A DNA stretch of 13,605 nucleotides from JAVBSX01 sp031549145. Its GTDB lineage: Bacteria; Planctomycetota; Planctomycetia; Pirellulales; Thermoguttaceae. Every line of letters begins with the position of its first letter. Within the stretch, counting starts at the first letter, position 1. A program made the position numbers and the translations under genes. Shown one piece after another: positions 7,442 to 13,397 of this stretch. The stretch is taken from contig JAVBQI010000129.1 of assembly GCA_031549145.1 (NCBI GenBank), positions 1-13,605 of the forward strand. The letters run 5' to 3'. A model generated the notes under the pieces. That model was not told the DNA's origin. It did not search any database and saw nothing but the letters and a program-made list of their open reading frames with translations.

Positions 7442-7572
7442 CTTATTGATCTTCAGAAAAAATTTCAAACGCCTTGATCGGAGCCGCGACCGTGAGGGAG
7501 TGGTTTTGACGGGACAACCGCTTCCTTACGGGCGCGGCTCGGATTCGGTTTTTTTCCTGAGGATCAGGTAAG
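7442..7572. repeat. Complete palindromic element with terminal inverted repeats
   Basis: The ends CTTATTGATCTTCAG (7442-7456) and CTGAGGATCAGGTAAG (7557-7572) are inverted repeats of each other with few changes. Inside is a hairpin with 25-base arms (7481-7505 and 7516-7540) in which three of the four imperfect pairs are G-U in RNA. Runs of A before it and of T after it (7548-7555) make it terminator-like on both strands. A partial copy lies at 5662-5756 and a remnant at 164-184. No transposase is encoded, so a non-autonomous (MITE or REP-like) repeat is the best description. Confidence 0.8.
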
Positions 7573-7591
7573 AAAGAATTTGACAGCATAA

Positions 7592-7623
7592 CCTATAGCC
7601 TACAGTCTATAGCCTATAGCCTT
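7592..7623. repeat. Right heptamer inverted-repeat arm before leuD
   Basis: This arm is the reverse complement of 7356-7387 with two mismatches, reading CCTATAGCC in seven-base phase. It ends 14 bases before the leuD ATG, and the intervening bases contain no Shine-Dalgarno sequence. A perfect TTGACA lies at 7580-7585 just upstream, but no good -10 box sits 16-18 bases after it. Confidence 0.85.
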
Positions 7624-7637
7624 AATCTTTCAAAAAA

Positions 7638-8231
7638 ATGACACCATTTACAAAACATACCGGAATCGTCGTTCCCATGGACCGGAGCGATGTCGATACG
7701 GACCAGCTGGTCCCCAAGCAGTTTTTGAAACGGGTCGAGCGGACCGGGTTCGGGAAATTTCTGTTCTTCGATTGGCGATACCGGGAAGACGGTTCGGACA
7801 ATCCGGAATTCGAGCTGAACAAGCCGGAATTTCGCGACGCTTCGATCCTGCTGGCCCGACGCAATTTCGGTTGCGGCTCCTCGCGCGAACATGCTCCCTG
7901 GGCGATCGCCGATTACGGATTCCGGGTCGTGATCGCTTCGAGTTTCGCCGATATCTTTTACAACAACTGCTTCAAGAACGGAATTCTTCCGATCCGGCTT
8001 TCCGAGGCGGATGTCGAGCGGCTGTTTCAATACGAAGCCGCGAACCGGCCGTTGCAACTGAGCGTCGATCTGGAGCAATGCAAAATTACCGGCGGAAAGG
8101 ACCTTTCGCTTTCGTTCGAACTGGACCCGTTCCGACGGCAATGCCTGCTTCAAGGGTTGGACGATATCGGCCTGACGCTTCAATTCGAGTCGAAAATCGC
8201 CGATTACGAAGCCGCCCACGGCATCGTTTAA
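7638..8231 (+). CDS. leuD: 3-isopropylmalate dehydratase small subunit
   Basis: LeuD is the swivelling small subunit of isopropylmalate isomerase and supplies substrate specificity to the LeuC partner. The 197-residue length matches the bacterial type that pairs with a 470-residue LeuC. Diagnostic segments are HTGIVVPMDRSDVDTDQLVPKQFLK near the N terminus (residues 7-31), ARRNFGCGSSREHAPWAI (about 73-90) and SSFADIFYNNCFKNGILP. The start at 7638 gives the usual N terminus MTPFTKHTG. The heptamer arm at 7592-7623 lies directly before it and no Shine-Dalgarno sequence is visible, so translation may rely on an A-rich unstructured leader. The terminator-like element at 7442-7572 could lower its expression relative to leuC if the two are cotranscribed. 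Confidence 0.98.
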   Translation: MTPFTKHTGIVVPMDRSDVDTDQLVPKQFLKRVERTGFGKFLFFDWRYREDGSDNPEFELNKPEFRDASILLARRNFGCGSSREHAPWAIADYGFRVVIASSFADIFYNNCFKNGILPIRLSEADVERLFQYEAANRPLQLSVDLEQCKITGGKDLSLSFELDPFRRQCLLQGLDDIGLTLQFESKIADYEAAHGIV

Positions 8232-8274
8232 CAAGTTGCCGCATGTGCGGTCGGTTGGTTTGCGGGCCGTGTCC

Positions 8275-8313
8275 AAGGTCCGTAAGTTACGCTTTGCTTC
8301 ACTTACGGACCTT
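8275..8313. terminator. Perfect 13-bp hairpin downstream of leuD
   Basis: AAGGTCCGTAAGT (8275-8287) and ACTTACGGACCTT (8301-8313) are perfect inverted repeats around a 13-base loop. It lies 43 bases after the leuD stop, directly ahead of a second, stronger hairpin. It has only a short T run of its own, so it may stabilise the message rather than end it. Confidence 0.6.
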
Positions 8314-8314
8314 T

Positions 8315-8371
8315 ATCACCCAAAAAGATCGGGCTGCGTTCAACAACGCGGCCCGATCTTTTTTGGGTGAT
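8315..8371. terminator. Strong bidirectional intrinsic terminator
   Basis: ATCACCCAAAAAGATCGGGC starts the left arm, and the right arm ends with GCCCGATCTTTTTTGGGTGAT. The arms pair almost perfectly for about 26 bases around CAAC, with A and T runs forming the lower stem on both sides. It lies between the convergent leuD and the PEP-CTERM gene at 8389-9528, and suits termination from both directions. Confidence 0.88.
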
Positions 8372-8388
8372 GCTCCGACGACGACCGA

Positions 8389-9528
8389 TCAAAGAACACG
8401 CTTTTTTCGCAAGCGGCGAACCGCGGGGCAGGCCGCCAAGGCGAGACCGAACATCAGGATCGTCGCCGGTTCCGGGGTCACGTCCTCACCCGTAAGGTGT
8501 CGATCGTCGAAAGTGTAGTAAGCGTGAAATTCCCCGCCCGCTTCCGTGTAACCGCTGGCCGCGAAAACCTGGCCGTCGACGTTGCCGTGCGTCACGTAAA
8601 CGTTGGCGTCCAAGGCCAACAGGCTCGCGTTGATCGCGGCATACGAGACGTTGACCTGAGACACGTTCGTGTTGATCAGGATATTGCTGCCGTCGAAATC
8701 ACCGTAGAACGGATCTTCGATGCCGTTGATGGCGAACTCTCTCCGTAGCGACAACGACCCCAGACCGTAATTGTCCGTAACGTTGATAATCAGGGTCGTA
8801 TCCGCTCCGGCGTTGATGTAGATATTCTCGTAGCTTTTGAGAGCGTTGAAGACGGAGGCGTCGATGGTGACGACCTGAAGTCCGCTCTGGCCCGTCAAAT
8901 CAACCGTGTACTTGCCGTCGACCATTCCGCCCTGAACCGTATCGCTCAACCCCCAGAGAGTGCCGGCGGCGCTCCGCAACTGGTTTTCCGCGAGGGCGAA
9001 ATCGAACAGGACATTCATATCGACGGCGGCATTCTTCTGGAAAGCGGGGTCGAGCTGCGAATCGGAGGTTTTGCCGACGTAAACGGTTCCAGGCGTCCCT
9101 TGGTATCCGGGATCGACCGTGTTGTACGGGCCGGTTCCCTCCGCGCCGAGCATGTTCCATTTATTTTGTCCGTTTTGCGGGGTCAACGTTCCGGCGATGT
9201 AGGCGTCGCCGTCATAAACGCTGGCGCCCGAGACTTTGGCATTGCCTCCGACGAGGAGCGTCGGACTCTGGCTGCCCGGATGCAGGTTCTGTTCCCCGGA
9301 GCCGAAACCGTAGCTTTGGGCATCGAGGTTGCCCTTAATCGCGGCGTGTCCCTCGATATCGCCGTTCCGCCCATAGTAGTCGCCGAAAAAGACATCATTG
9401 TAGGCCCCGGAAATGCCGAGAAATTGGACGCTGACGGCCTGAAGCACATCCGCCTTGGCGGACGAAGCGAAAAAGCCGATCGCGGAGATCACCGAAAACG
9501 CAAAAATTTTGAATGTCGGAATTTTCAT
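8389..9528 (-). CDS. PEP-CTERM protein with choice-of-anchor-A domain
   Basis: This 379-residue secreted protein has a signal peptide (1-26, ending SSAKA) and a C-terminal PEP-CTERM sorting tail: TPEPATIL (351-358), a hydrophobic stretch, then RRLRKKR. Such tails are recognised by an exosortase, which is not encoded here. The body matches the choice-of-anchor-A pattern: an N-terminal AYNDVFFGDYYGRNGDIEGH-type start (42-61) with later VGGNAKV, and near the end a region where a stretch on INASLLALDANV leads to GNVDGQVFAASG and GGEFH. The domain is common on extracellular surface proteins; its ligand is not known. The ATG at 9528 directly precedes the signal peptide, with no clear Shine-Dalgarno sequence. 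The protein probably sits in the cell surface or exopolysaccharide layer. Confidence 0.92.
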   Translation of the reverse strand: MKIPTFKIFAFSVISAIGFFASSAKADVLQAVSVQFLGISGAYNDVFFGDYYGRNGDIEGHAAIKGNLDAQSYGFGSGEQNLHPGSQSPTLLVGGNAKVSGASVYDGDAYIAGTLTPQNGQNKWNMLGAEGTGPYNTVDPGYQGTPGTVYVGKTSDSQLDPAFQKNAAVDMNVLFDFALAENQLRSAAGTLWGLSDTVQGGMVDGKYTVDLTGQSGLQVVTIDASVFNALKSYENIYINAGADTTLIINVTDNYGLGSLSLRREFAINGIEDPFYGDFDGSNILINTNVSQVNVSYAAINASLLALDANVYVTHGNVDGQVFAASGYTEAGGEFHAYYTFDDRHLTGEDVTPEPATILMFGLALAACPAVRRLRKKRVL

Positions 9529-9552
9529 AAACGGGAATTCTAGGTTGGGGCG

Positions 9553-9583
9553 ATAAAATCGCGTTCAAAATGATGTGAGTCAA
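9553..9583 (-). promoter_or_regulatory. Candidate promoter of the choice-of-anchor-A gene
   Basis: On the minus strand TTGACT (9583-9578) is a good -35 box. The possible -10 boxes are GATTTT at 17 bases or TTTTAT at 19 bases, both weak. The position, 25-55 bases upstream of the ATG, suits a short leader. Confidence 0.35.
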
Positions 9584-9610
9584 GAGAAGAGGCTTTCTCC
9601 ATGCGACAAG

Positions 9611-9801
9611 TTTTGCAACAATCGTGCCAAGATGATCGAAAAATCCCAGTCGCCGACCGGGAGCAGAGATTCCGTTTGAAAAACAAGGAAGCCGACTGTC
9701 ACGGTTTTTCGTTTTCGAGACATCGCAAAAGGCTTTTTTCAAATGCAACGTCTCCCCGGACCCTGCTTTTGCAACCGAGGTGTGTCGTTTTGCAACAATC
9801 G
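9611..9801. repeat. TTTTGCAACAATCG direct repeats in the PEP-CTERM spacer
   Basis: The 14-base TTTTGCAACAATCG occurs exactly at 9611-9624 and 9788-9801, and its first nine bases recur at 9767-9775. These lie in the 356-base gene-free stretch 9529-9884 between the two PEP-CTERM genes, upstream of the first and downstream of the second. They may be binding sites for a regulator or copies left by local duplication. Apart from these repeats, a candidate promoter (9553-9583) and a terminator (9823-9860), I see nothing in the stretch. Confidence 0.55.
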
Positions 9802-9822
9802 GCAGCTTGTGGAGAGTCCCGT

Positions 9823-9860
9823 AAAAAAAACCGGGCCGCAGTCAGTCCCGCAGTCCGGTC
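9823..9860 (-). terminator. Intrinsic terminator of the second PEP-CTERM gene
   Basis: On the minus strand GACCGGACTGC pairs with GCGGCCCGGT (one A-C mismatch and one G-U pair) and is followed by eight T residues (A run at 9823-9830 on the plus strand). It begins 25 bases after the stop codon at 9885. Confidence 0.75.
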
Positions 9861-9884
9861 TTTCGTCCGTTGGCTCAGTCCGTG

Positions 9885-10712
9885 TTAACGGGAACGCCGT
9901 TTTTGCATTTTGCGGAGGACCGGTAGCGCGATCATGCCGACGCCGAACAACAGGATCGTCGCCGGTTCCGGCGTCGTGCTGTCGGACGGCTTGACGTCGA
10001 ATACGACGAACATCAGGTCGTTGTAATCGAAATCCGCGGAGGCGTTCATGCGACTACGATCTTCCCAGCCGATCAAGTACGCCGTTTCAAAATCGATATC
10101 CCAGCCCAAATCGGTGAAATAGGACATCATTTGCGAGGTGATGTCGAAAATCGCCGTATGAATCATATTGGCTTCCGTCCCTTTCGTATTCAACTGCGAG
10201 TTCGACGAAAAAGTCCCGTTGCCGGCCGCAAAAAGCTCAAAGTTGAACGAGCCGTTCAGGTTGTCGAGAATCAGGTTGTTTTGCCAAGTGCTACCCCAAT
10301 TCGTCGCACTGTAATTCTCGCCGAAAATATCGTTTCGGTACATCGTCGAAAGAGGCCGGCCGTTTTCGTCCTTGATGCTGAAGGTGCTGTTTTGGCTCGC
10401 ACTCGTGTAAAGGGAGTAGATTCTCGCGTCGGTTCCGTTCCAAAGGACGTCCTGTTGTATACCGAGACTCTGGTACAAGTCATTAGACGAGGAAAAATAA
10501 CCGTCGTCACCTTTCTTGAGGCCGAATAGATTGTTGTACACATTAAAAACGTTGCCTGAGTTCGCCCCGCCGCCGTTGGAATCCCGGATTTGAAACGTCG
10601 AATAGCTTGAATTGAGCGTACGGCATTCGTCAACAGAAGCGTAATCGGCTCGAATGATATTCGCAAAAGCCAAAAGGATGGAAAAAGTAATGATTGCGTA
10701 TACTCTGTTCAC
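9885..10712 (-). CDS. PEP-CTERM protein with DUF4114-like segment
   Basis: This 275-residue secreted protein starts at a GTG and has a signal peptide (about 1-22, ILLAFANIIRA). It ends in a PEP-CTERM tail TPEPATILLFG (247-257) followed by a helix and RKMQKRRSR, nearly the same as in the neighbouring gene. The segment AYLIGWEDRSRMNASADFDYNDLMFVVFDV (212-241) matches the DUF4114 pattern, in which an acidic D-x-D-Y-N-D loop is probably a calcium site. The middle is rich in Asn, Ser and aromatic residues, as is common in surface proteins. An AGGT lies a few bases upstream of the GTG. A promoter and palindrome at 10764-10806 precede it, suggesting its own regulation. Function beyond surface display is unknown. 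Confidence 0.88.
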   Translation of the reverse strand: MNRVYAIITFSILLAFANIIRADYASVDECRTLNSSYSTFQIRDSNGGGANSGNVFNVYNNLFGLKKGDDGYFSSSNDLYQSLGIQQDVLWNGTDARIYSLYTSASQNSTFSIKDENGRPLSTMYRNDIFGENYSATNWGSTWQNNLILDNLNGSFNFELFAAGNGTFSSNSQLNTKGTEANMIHTAIFDITSQMMSYFTDLGWDIDFETAYLIGWEDRSRMNASADFDYNDLMFVVFDVKPSDSTTPEPATILLFGVGMIALPVLRKMQKRRSR

Positions 10713-10763
10713 GTTTTGAACCTGCCTTTTCCTTGAATTAATTAAGATATTTTCTCCCTGTCA

Positions 10764-10806
10764 GAAGATTTCCAGACATTTTAGAAATCTTCAACACTTA
10801 TTGTAA
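10764..10806 (-). promoter_or_regulatory. Candidate promoter with palindrome over the -10 box
   Basis: On the minus strand TTACAA (10806-10801) and TAAAAT (10783-10778) are separated by exactly 17 bases, as in a sigma-70 promoter; the -10 matches at five of six positions and the -35 at three. A perfect 9-bp inverted repeat (GAAGATTTC at 10764-10772 and GAAATCTTC at 10784-10792) surrounds the -10 box. That placement is typical of a repressor operator. The leader to the GTG at 10712 would be about 60 bases. Confidence 0.4.
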
Positions 10807-10849
10807 GCACAACGGGTGCCAAAAGCGAGCGAAAAATCAAAATTATTGT

Positions 10850-10903
10850 GCTTTTTCCAAAAAAGGTGGAAAAAAAGCATGAAGGGCACCGGCGTCTGCG
10901 CCG
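10850..10903 (-). terminator. Possible terminator after the TIM-barrel gene
   Basis: Reading on the minus strand from 10950, a CGGCG-CAGA-CGCCG hairpin (10903-10890) is followed 13 bases later by seven T residues (10876-10870). These T residues are part of a second, A/T-rich hairpin (arms 10867-10878 and 10850-10859). The gap between the GC stem and the T run is longer than usual, so this is tentative. Confidence 0.3.
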
Positions 10904-10949
10904 CTCGCCTAAACGGGCAAACGCAAAACTTGGTTTAGAAATACATCGC

Positions 10950-11813
10950 TTATCCAGTCAGCTTTTCAAACAGCAGCCGCTGTTCGTTGAGGGCAGCGAT
11001 TTTGTCGGCCGGGTCTTTGCGACATTCGAGCAGAATCCAACCGCCGTAATTCGAGGCGAGGAACAGTTGGAAGAGTTCCGAATAAGGATAATCCTCGGAA
11101 TCGAGCTCGCGGACATGGGCCGTCGTGCCGAAACGGTCCCGCACCAGCTTGAAATTGGCGGCCAAACCGTCCCCCTGAAGGTCTTCGCCGTTGCAATTCC
11201 AACAAATGCCGACGTTTTTCTCGGAAACCTGGTCGATAATCGATTTCATGATCGGGAGTTTGGAGCATTGGCCGTGCACTTCCAACCGGATTTCTTGGTT
11301 GAAATCGGCGGCGTATTTCCCGACCTCGTTGAGCGAAGCGGCGATCTGGGCGATCGTTTTTTCCTGCGGAACGTCTTTCGGGAGGTTGTTCGGCTTGACT
11401 TTGACGCCGGAACCGCCGCAATCGGCGACCAGTTTGACCAATTCCTTGCTCAGTTCGATATTTTTGCGAACCGTCGCCGGATCGGGCGAATGGTATTCGG
11501 CGTTCGCTCCGTATCCGACGAAAACGACCGGGGAATCGGCGAACCGCTTGCGGACCTCGGCCCGTTCGGCGGTCGAGAGCCGCGGTTCGACGCCGTGTTT
11601 GTGCTCCGTTCGCAGTTCGAGGCCGTAAACCCTCGCCTTTTCGCAGTTGGCCAAAAGCGTCGGCAGGTCCCAATCCTTCCCCCATTGGTAAGTGCAAAGG
11701 CCCAGTTTCATTTTCGAGCCGGAGACCGTCGATCCGGCAAAAAGCGGAGAGCAAAACGCCGCCGCTCCGAGAATCGCCGTTTGCTTGAGAAAAGTGCGTC
11801 GTGTCGTTGACAT
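10950..11813 (-). CDS. Tat-exported sugar phosphate isomerase/epimerase-like TIM barrel
   Basis: This 287-residue protein belongs to the xylose-isomerase-like / AP endonuclease 2 TIM-barrel superfamily. The N terminus MSTTRRTFLKQTAILGAAAF is a clear twin-arginine signal (RRTFLK, residues 5-10) with a hydrophobic core ending near Ala26, so it is folded in the cytoplasm and exported. The mature part starts KLGLCTYQWG, and likely metal ligands or active-site residues lie in RLEVHG (Glu178), GICWNCN (202-208), HVRELD (His233) and ILLECR (Glu263). Members with Tat signals are frequent in planctomycetes and probably act on sugars outside the cytoplasm; the substrate here is unknown. A very good Shine-Dalgarno AAGGAG lies 7 bases upstream of the ATG at 11813, in contrast to the heptamer-led genes. 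Confidence 0.92.
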   Translation of the reverse strand: MSTTRRTFLKQTAILGAAAFCSPLFAGSTVSGSKMKLGLCTYQWGKDWDLPTLLANCEKARVYGLELRTEHKHGVEPRLSTAERAEVRKRFADSPVVFVGYGANAEYHSPDPATVRKNIELSKELVKLVADCGGSGVKVKPNNLPKDVPQEKTIAQIAASLNEVGKYAADFNQEIRLEVHGQCSKLPIMKSIIDQVSEKNVGICWNCNGEDLQGDGLAANFKLVRDRFGTTAHVRELDSEDYPYSELFQLFLASNYGGWILLECRKDPADKIAALNEQRLLFEKLTG

Positions 11814-12025
11814 AGAGGTGCTCCTTGATTATGAAAGAAAATCGGAGTGGGGAATGTTTTTTTGCAAGAATATCCCTTCAAGAAATGAAAAAGCTCCCCG
11901 AGTAGGTAGCGAACCGCATCGATTTTCAAGGCATTTTTAACATTTTTTTACGGTTTCCCACCAGTTTTCCCACCACCTTCTTCGGGCATGTTGAAACCAC
12001 TAACCTTGCAATCGGCACTTTGTCC

Positions 12026-12058
12026 AGCATCCTCGATCTTTTTTGGGTGAGGAATGCT
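12026..12058. repeat. Stem-loop sharing 16 bases with the leuD terminator
   Basis: AGCATCCTC (12026-12034) pairs with GAGGAATGCT (12049-12058) with one bulged base. The loop region and first stem bases, GATCTTTTTTGGGTGA (12035-12050), are identical to 8355-8370 in the right arm of the terminator at 8315-8371. Confidence 0.5.
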
Positions 12059-12235
12059 CGGAATTGCACGGGATCGACTTGGTTCCATTATAGAAACGTT
12101 CGGAGCGGGGATAAAGGTACTTGGCGAAAAAAATCGTAGGCCCCACCTACCGTAGATACCCCCCAACATGGGACACTCTTTGATGTTTGGTAAGATAGGC
12201 AAAGACGGGCGGGCGGCCCAGCGGGGCGCTTTCCG

Positions 12236-12264
12236 TCAACCCCCGTCAATTTGACGGAGGTTGA
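12236..12264. promoter_or_regulatory. 29-base operator-like palindrome
   Basis: TCAACCCCCGTCAA and TTGACGGAGGTTGA are perfect inverted repeats except for one position, around a single central T (12250). The core CCGTCAA-T-TTGACGG is an uninterrupted 7-bp palindrome. Such compact symmetry suits a dimeric DNA-binding protein or a recombinase site. No gene starts immediately beside it. Confidence 0.5.
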
Positions 12265-12342
12265 AAATTTGTCGAGAAACACCTTGTTTCTTCGGTGGAT
12301 AACCTCAATTGCCGAAACGGGCGAGAGGTACTACTTTTCCGC

Positions 12343-12407
12343 TTTACCGGCGAGGGCAACCGAATACTATCGGAATCGCGGGTAGTATCGTACCCGAGCC
12401 CGGTAAA
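12343..12407. other. Long imperfect hairpin, possible structured RNA or recombination site
   Basis: TTTACCGG (12343-12350) pairs with CCGGTAAA (12400-12407). Further in, GGG/CCC and CGAATACTA/TAGTATCG can pair around a loop of about 13 bases, giving a stem with internal loops. The shape is attC-like, but the integron core pair (RYYYAAC and GTTRRRY) is not seen. The role is unknown. Confidence 0.4.
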
Positions 12408-12578
12408 CGGGGTTTTACCCGCCGAGAATTACATCGCGTCAGATCGGCGGGAATCGGCCTTAAAATCGATTTTGGCAATCGGCGGAAAGTGTTGGTTGAC
12501 TACCCCTCCCCCCGGCAATCGCTCACCCGCACCCTCGGTATAGAAAATATTTCTGGAAGGACCCTTGAGCGGCCTAGG

Positions 12579-12740
12579 CTATTTGGGGGATTTCGGCGGC
12601 TTGGCGGTGGTTTGCGAATGGATCATCTTCTCGCGGACCTGCTCACGGTGAAGCCGGTCCTCGCGTTCGCTTTGCCAACGCTTCATTTCTTCTATGCTGG
12701 TAAACTTCGGGGTTCGTTTGGATTGCGGTGCAACGCTCAT
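12579..12740 (-). CDS. 53-residue basic, coiled-coil-like protein
   Basis: A complete small frame runs from the ATG at 12740 to a TAG at 12579 and encodes MSVAPQSKRTPKF, then IEEMKRWQSEREDRLHREQV, ending TTAKPPKSPK. The middle (about 15-41) is a highly charged amphipathic helix of the kind that forms coiled coils. The ends are basic and proline-rich and probably disordered. It starts 14 bases after the stop of the 66-residue gene, so the two likely share a message; only a weak purine stretch (GAAAAG) serves as ribosome site. I do not recognise a family. Such tiny basic proteins are common in integrated elements. A GCCTAGGC palindrome lies over its end. Confidence 0.6.
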   Translation of the reverse strand: MSVAPQSKRTPKFTSIEEMKRWQSEREDRLHREQVREKMIHSQTTAKPPKSPK

Positions 12741-12754
12741 GGTGTCTTTTCGGG

Positions 12755-12955
12755 TTACAGGTCTTTGACCTGGGAGATTTCGGTCGAAACGTAAATTCGG
12801 ATATCGGACTTGCCGGAACGGAAAAGTTTGCGGGTATTCTTGGCGACATCCCGCCCTTCACGGAGAGCAAGGCGGGCGTCGGCCTTGTCCGTCGTTTCAT
12901 AGATTTCGCCCCGTTCGCTCTTGATCGTGTACCAGATTTCATTGATTTCTTTCAT
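12755..12955 (-). CDS. 66-residue hypothetical protein
   Basis: The protein starts MKEINEIWYTIKSERGEIYE and ends SDIRIYVSTEISQVKDL. The pattern suggests a small alpha/beta fold: strand (8-13), turn, strand (18-21), helix (24-42), then a strand (51-57). The helix and the loop to the last strand are basic (REGRDVAKNTRKLFRSGK), so nucleic-acid binding is possible but not shown. The frame is open further upstream to 13006, but the ATG at 12955 is chosen because GGGAG lies 5 bases before it. The end of the gene carries a CAGGTC-TTT-GACCTG hairpin (12758-12772). It heads a two-gene minus-strand unit with the 53-residue gene and is divergent from the ribbon-helix-helix gene. No family is recognised. 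Confidence 0.72.
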   Translation of the reverse strand: MKEINEIWYTIKSERGEIYETTDKADARLALREGRDVAKNTRKLFRSGKSDIRIYVSTEISQVKDL

Positions 12956-12999
12956 GCTCACTCCCGCCCAACTGGATGAAATGTAGCCGCTCTCCCCGT

Positions 13000-13055
13000 G
13001 AGCCAATCGGCTCGAATCGGCGACGGCATGAAAGTTTTTGGAAAAGTTCCGAAAA
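13000..13055. promoter_or_regulatory. Inverted repeats in the divergent control region
   Basis: GAGCC-AATC-GGCTC (13000-13013) and a second palindrome with core GGAA-AAG-TTCC and outer TTTT/AAAA (13035-13055) lie between the divergent gene at 12955 and the promoter at 13072. They could be operators for the ribbon-helix-helix protein, since that fold often represses its own promoter. Confidence 0.4.
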
Positions 13056-13071
13056 TAACAATGCTCTTTTA

Positions 13072-13100
13072 TTGACGGATTAAAACGGCTCTGATATATT
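13072..13100 (+). promoter_or_regulatory. Sigma-70 promoter of the ribbon-helix-helix gene
   Basis: TTGACG (13072-13077) and TATATT (13095-13100) match the consensus at five of six positions each and are spaced by exactly 17 bases. Transcription should begin near 13107, giving a leader of about 40 bases with GGAG placed for the ATG at 13146. It is the clearest promoter in the window. Confidence 0.8.
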
Positions 13101-13145
13101 CAATTCGTCGTGAACATTGTCCCCCCACTCACCCCGGAGAAAAGC

Positions 13146-13337
13146 ATGACCCCCAAACGTGGGCAGCCGCCCAAAAGCCCCGAAGAAAAACGGGAGCGAA
13201 TTTCGCTCTACATCTCCCCAAGTGAAAAGGAGATTGTTGAAGAAGCCCGGCAGCAGGAAGCCCCCGATCGTCGGATCGGAGCTTACATCCGGGATGCCGC
13301 CGTCGATCACGCGAAAGAAGTGACCGGCAAGAAATGA
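13146..13337 (+). CDS. Small ribbon-helix-helix-like DNA-binding protein
   Basis: This 63-residue protein has a basic, proline-rich N terminus (MTPKRGQPPKSPEEKRER), a likely DNA-contacting beta strand RISLYISP (18-25), helix SEKEIVEEARQQEA (26-39) and helix RRIGAYIRDAAVDHAKEV (42-59). This order is that of ribbon-helix-helix proteins of the CopG/MobC type, which act as plasmid or element repressors, antitoxins or relaxosome accessory proteins. The ATG at 13146 is chosen over a GTG at 13110 because GGAG lies six bases before it and the promoter leader fits. It has its own strong promoter and a hairpin directly after its stop. Which of the possible roles applies cannot be told; the next gene, starting at 13580, would help. 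Confidence 0.75.
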   Translation: MTPKRGQPPKSPEEKRERISLYISPSEKEIVEEARQQEAPDRRIGAYIRDAAVDHAKEVTGKK

Positions 13338-13341
13338 AAAA

Positions 13342-13380
13342 GGCGTTTCGGTCCAAGTCGCTAAACAGTTCCGAAACGCC
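13342..13380. terminator. Hairpin after the ribbon-helix-helix gene
   Basis: GGCGTTTCGG (13342-13351) and CCGAAACGCC (13371-13380) form a perfect 10-bp stem around a 19-base loop, starting five bases after the stop codon. A run of five A residues precedes it, so the T run lies on the minus strand. It would therefore work better as a terminator for leftward transcription, while still protecting or pausing the rightward message. Confidence 0.5.
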
Positions 13381-13397
13381 AAGCATCAACCTTTCGG

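Larger units (their letters stand above)
11830..12578. other. Gene-poor stretch rich in inverted repeats
   Basis: No reading frame here has a convincing start, ribosome site or family signature. The longest frames (minus 11948-12202, plus 12309-12794) look accidental. The stretch holds a stem-loop at 12026-12058, a TATAAT on the minus strand (12092-12087) with a weak -35, a 29-base palindrome at 12236-12264, a long imperfect hairpin at 12343-12407, and an AGAAA-ATA-TTTCT palindrome at 12542-12554. It could be decayed DNA at an element boundary, or contain an RNA gene or control sites. Confidence 0.5.

Noticed and set aside
9601..9888. 95-codon plus-strand frame between the PEP-CTERM genes
   Set aside because: It has no ribosome site, contains the direct repeats and the terminator of the neighbouring gene, and looks like translated spacer.
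10848..11810. 320-codon plus-strand frame
   Set aside because: It is antisense to the clearly coding Tat-signal TIM-barrel gene and reflects GC-biased codon use.
11948..12202. 84-codon minus-strand frame as a gene
   Set aside because: It has no ribosome site, no recognisable motif and a composition like spacer DNA. The tail (EEGGGKTGGKP) looks protein-like but is not enough.
12343..12407. Integron attC site
   Set aside because: The hairpin has a suitable size, but the required RYYYAAC and GTTRRRY core pair is not present and no integrase is seen.
12309..12794. 161-codon plus-strand frame as a gene
   Set aside because: It starts at a TTG without a ribosome site, runs through a hairpin, and is antisense to the better supported 53-residue gene.
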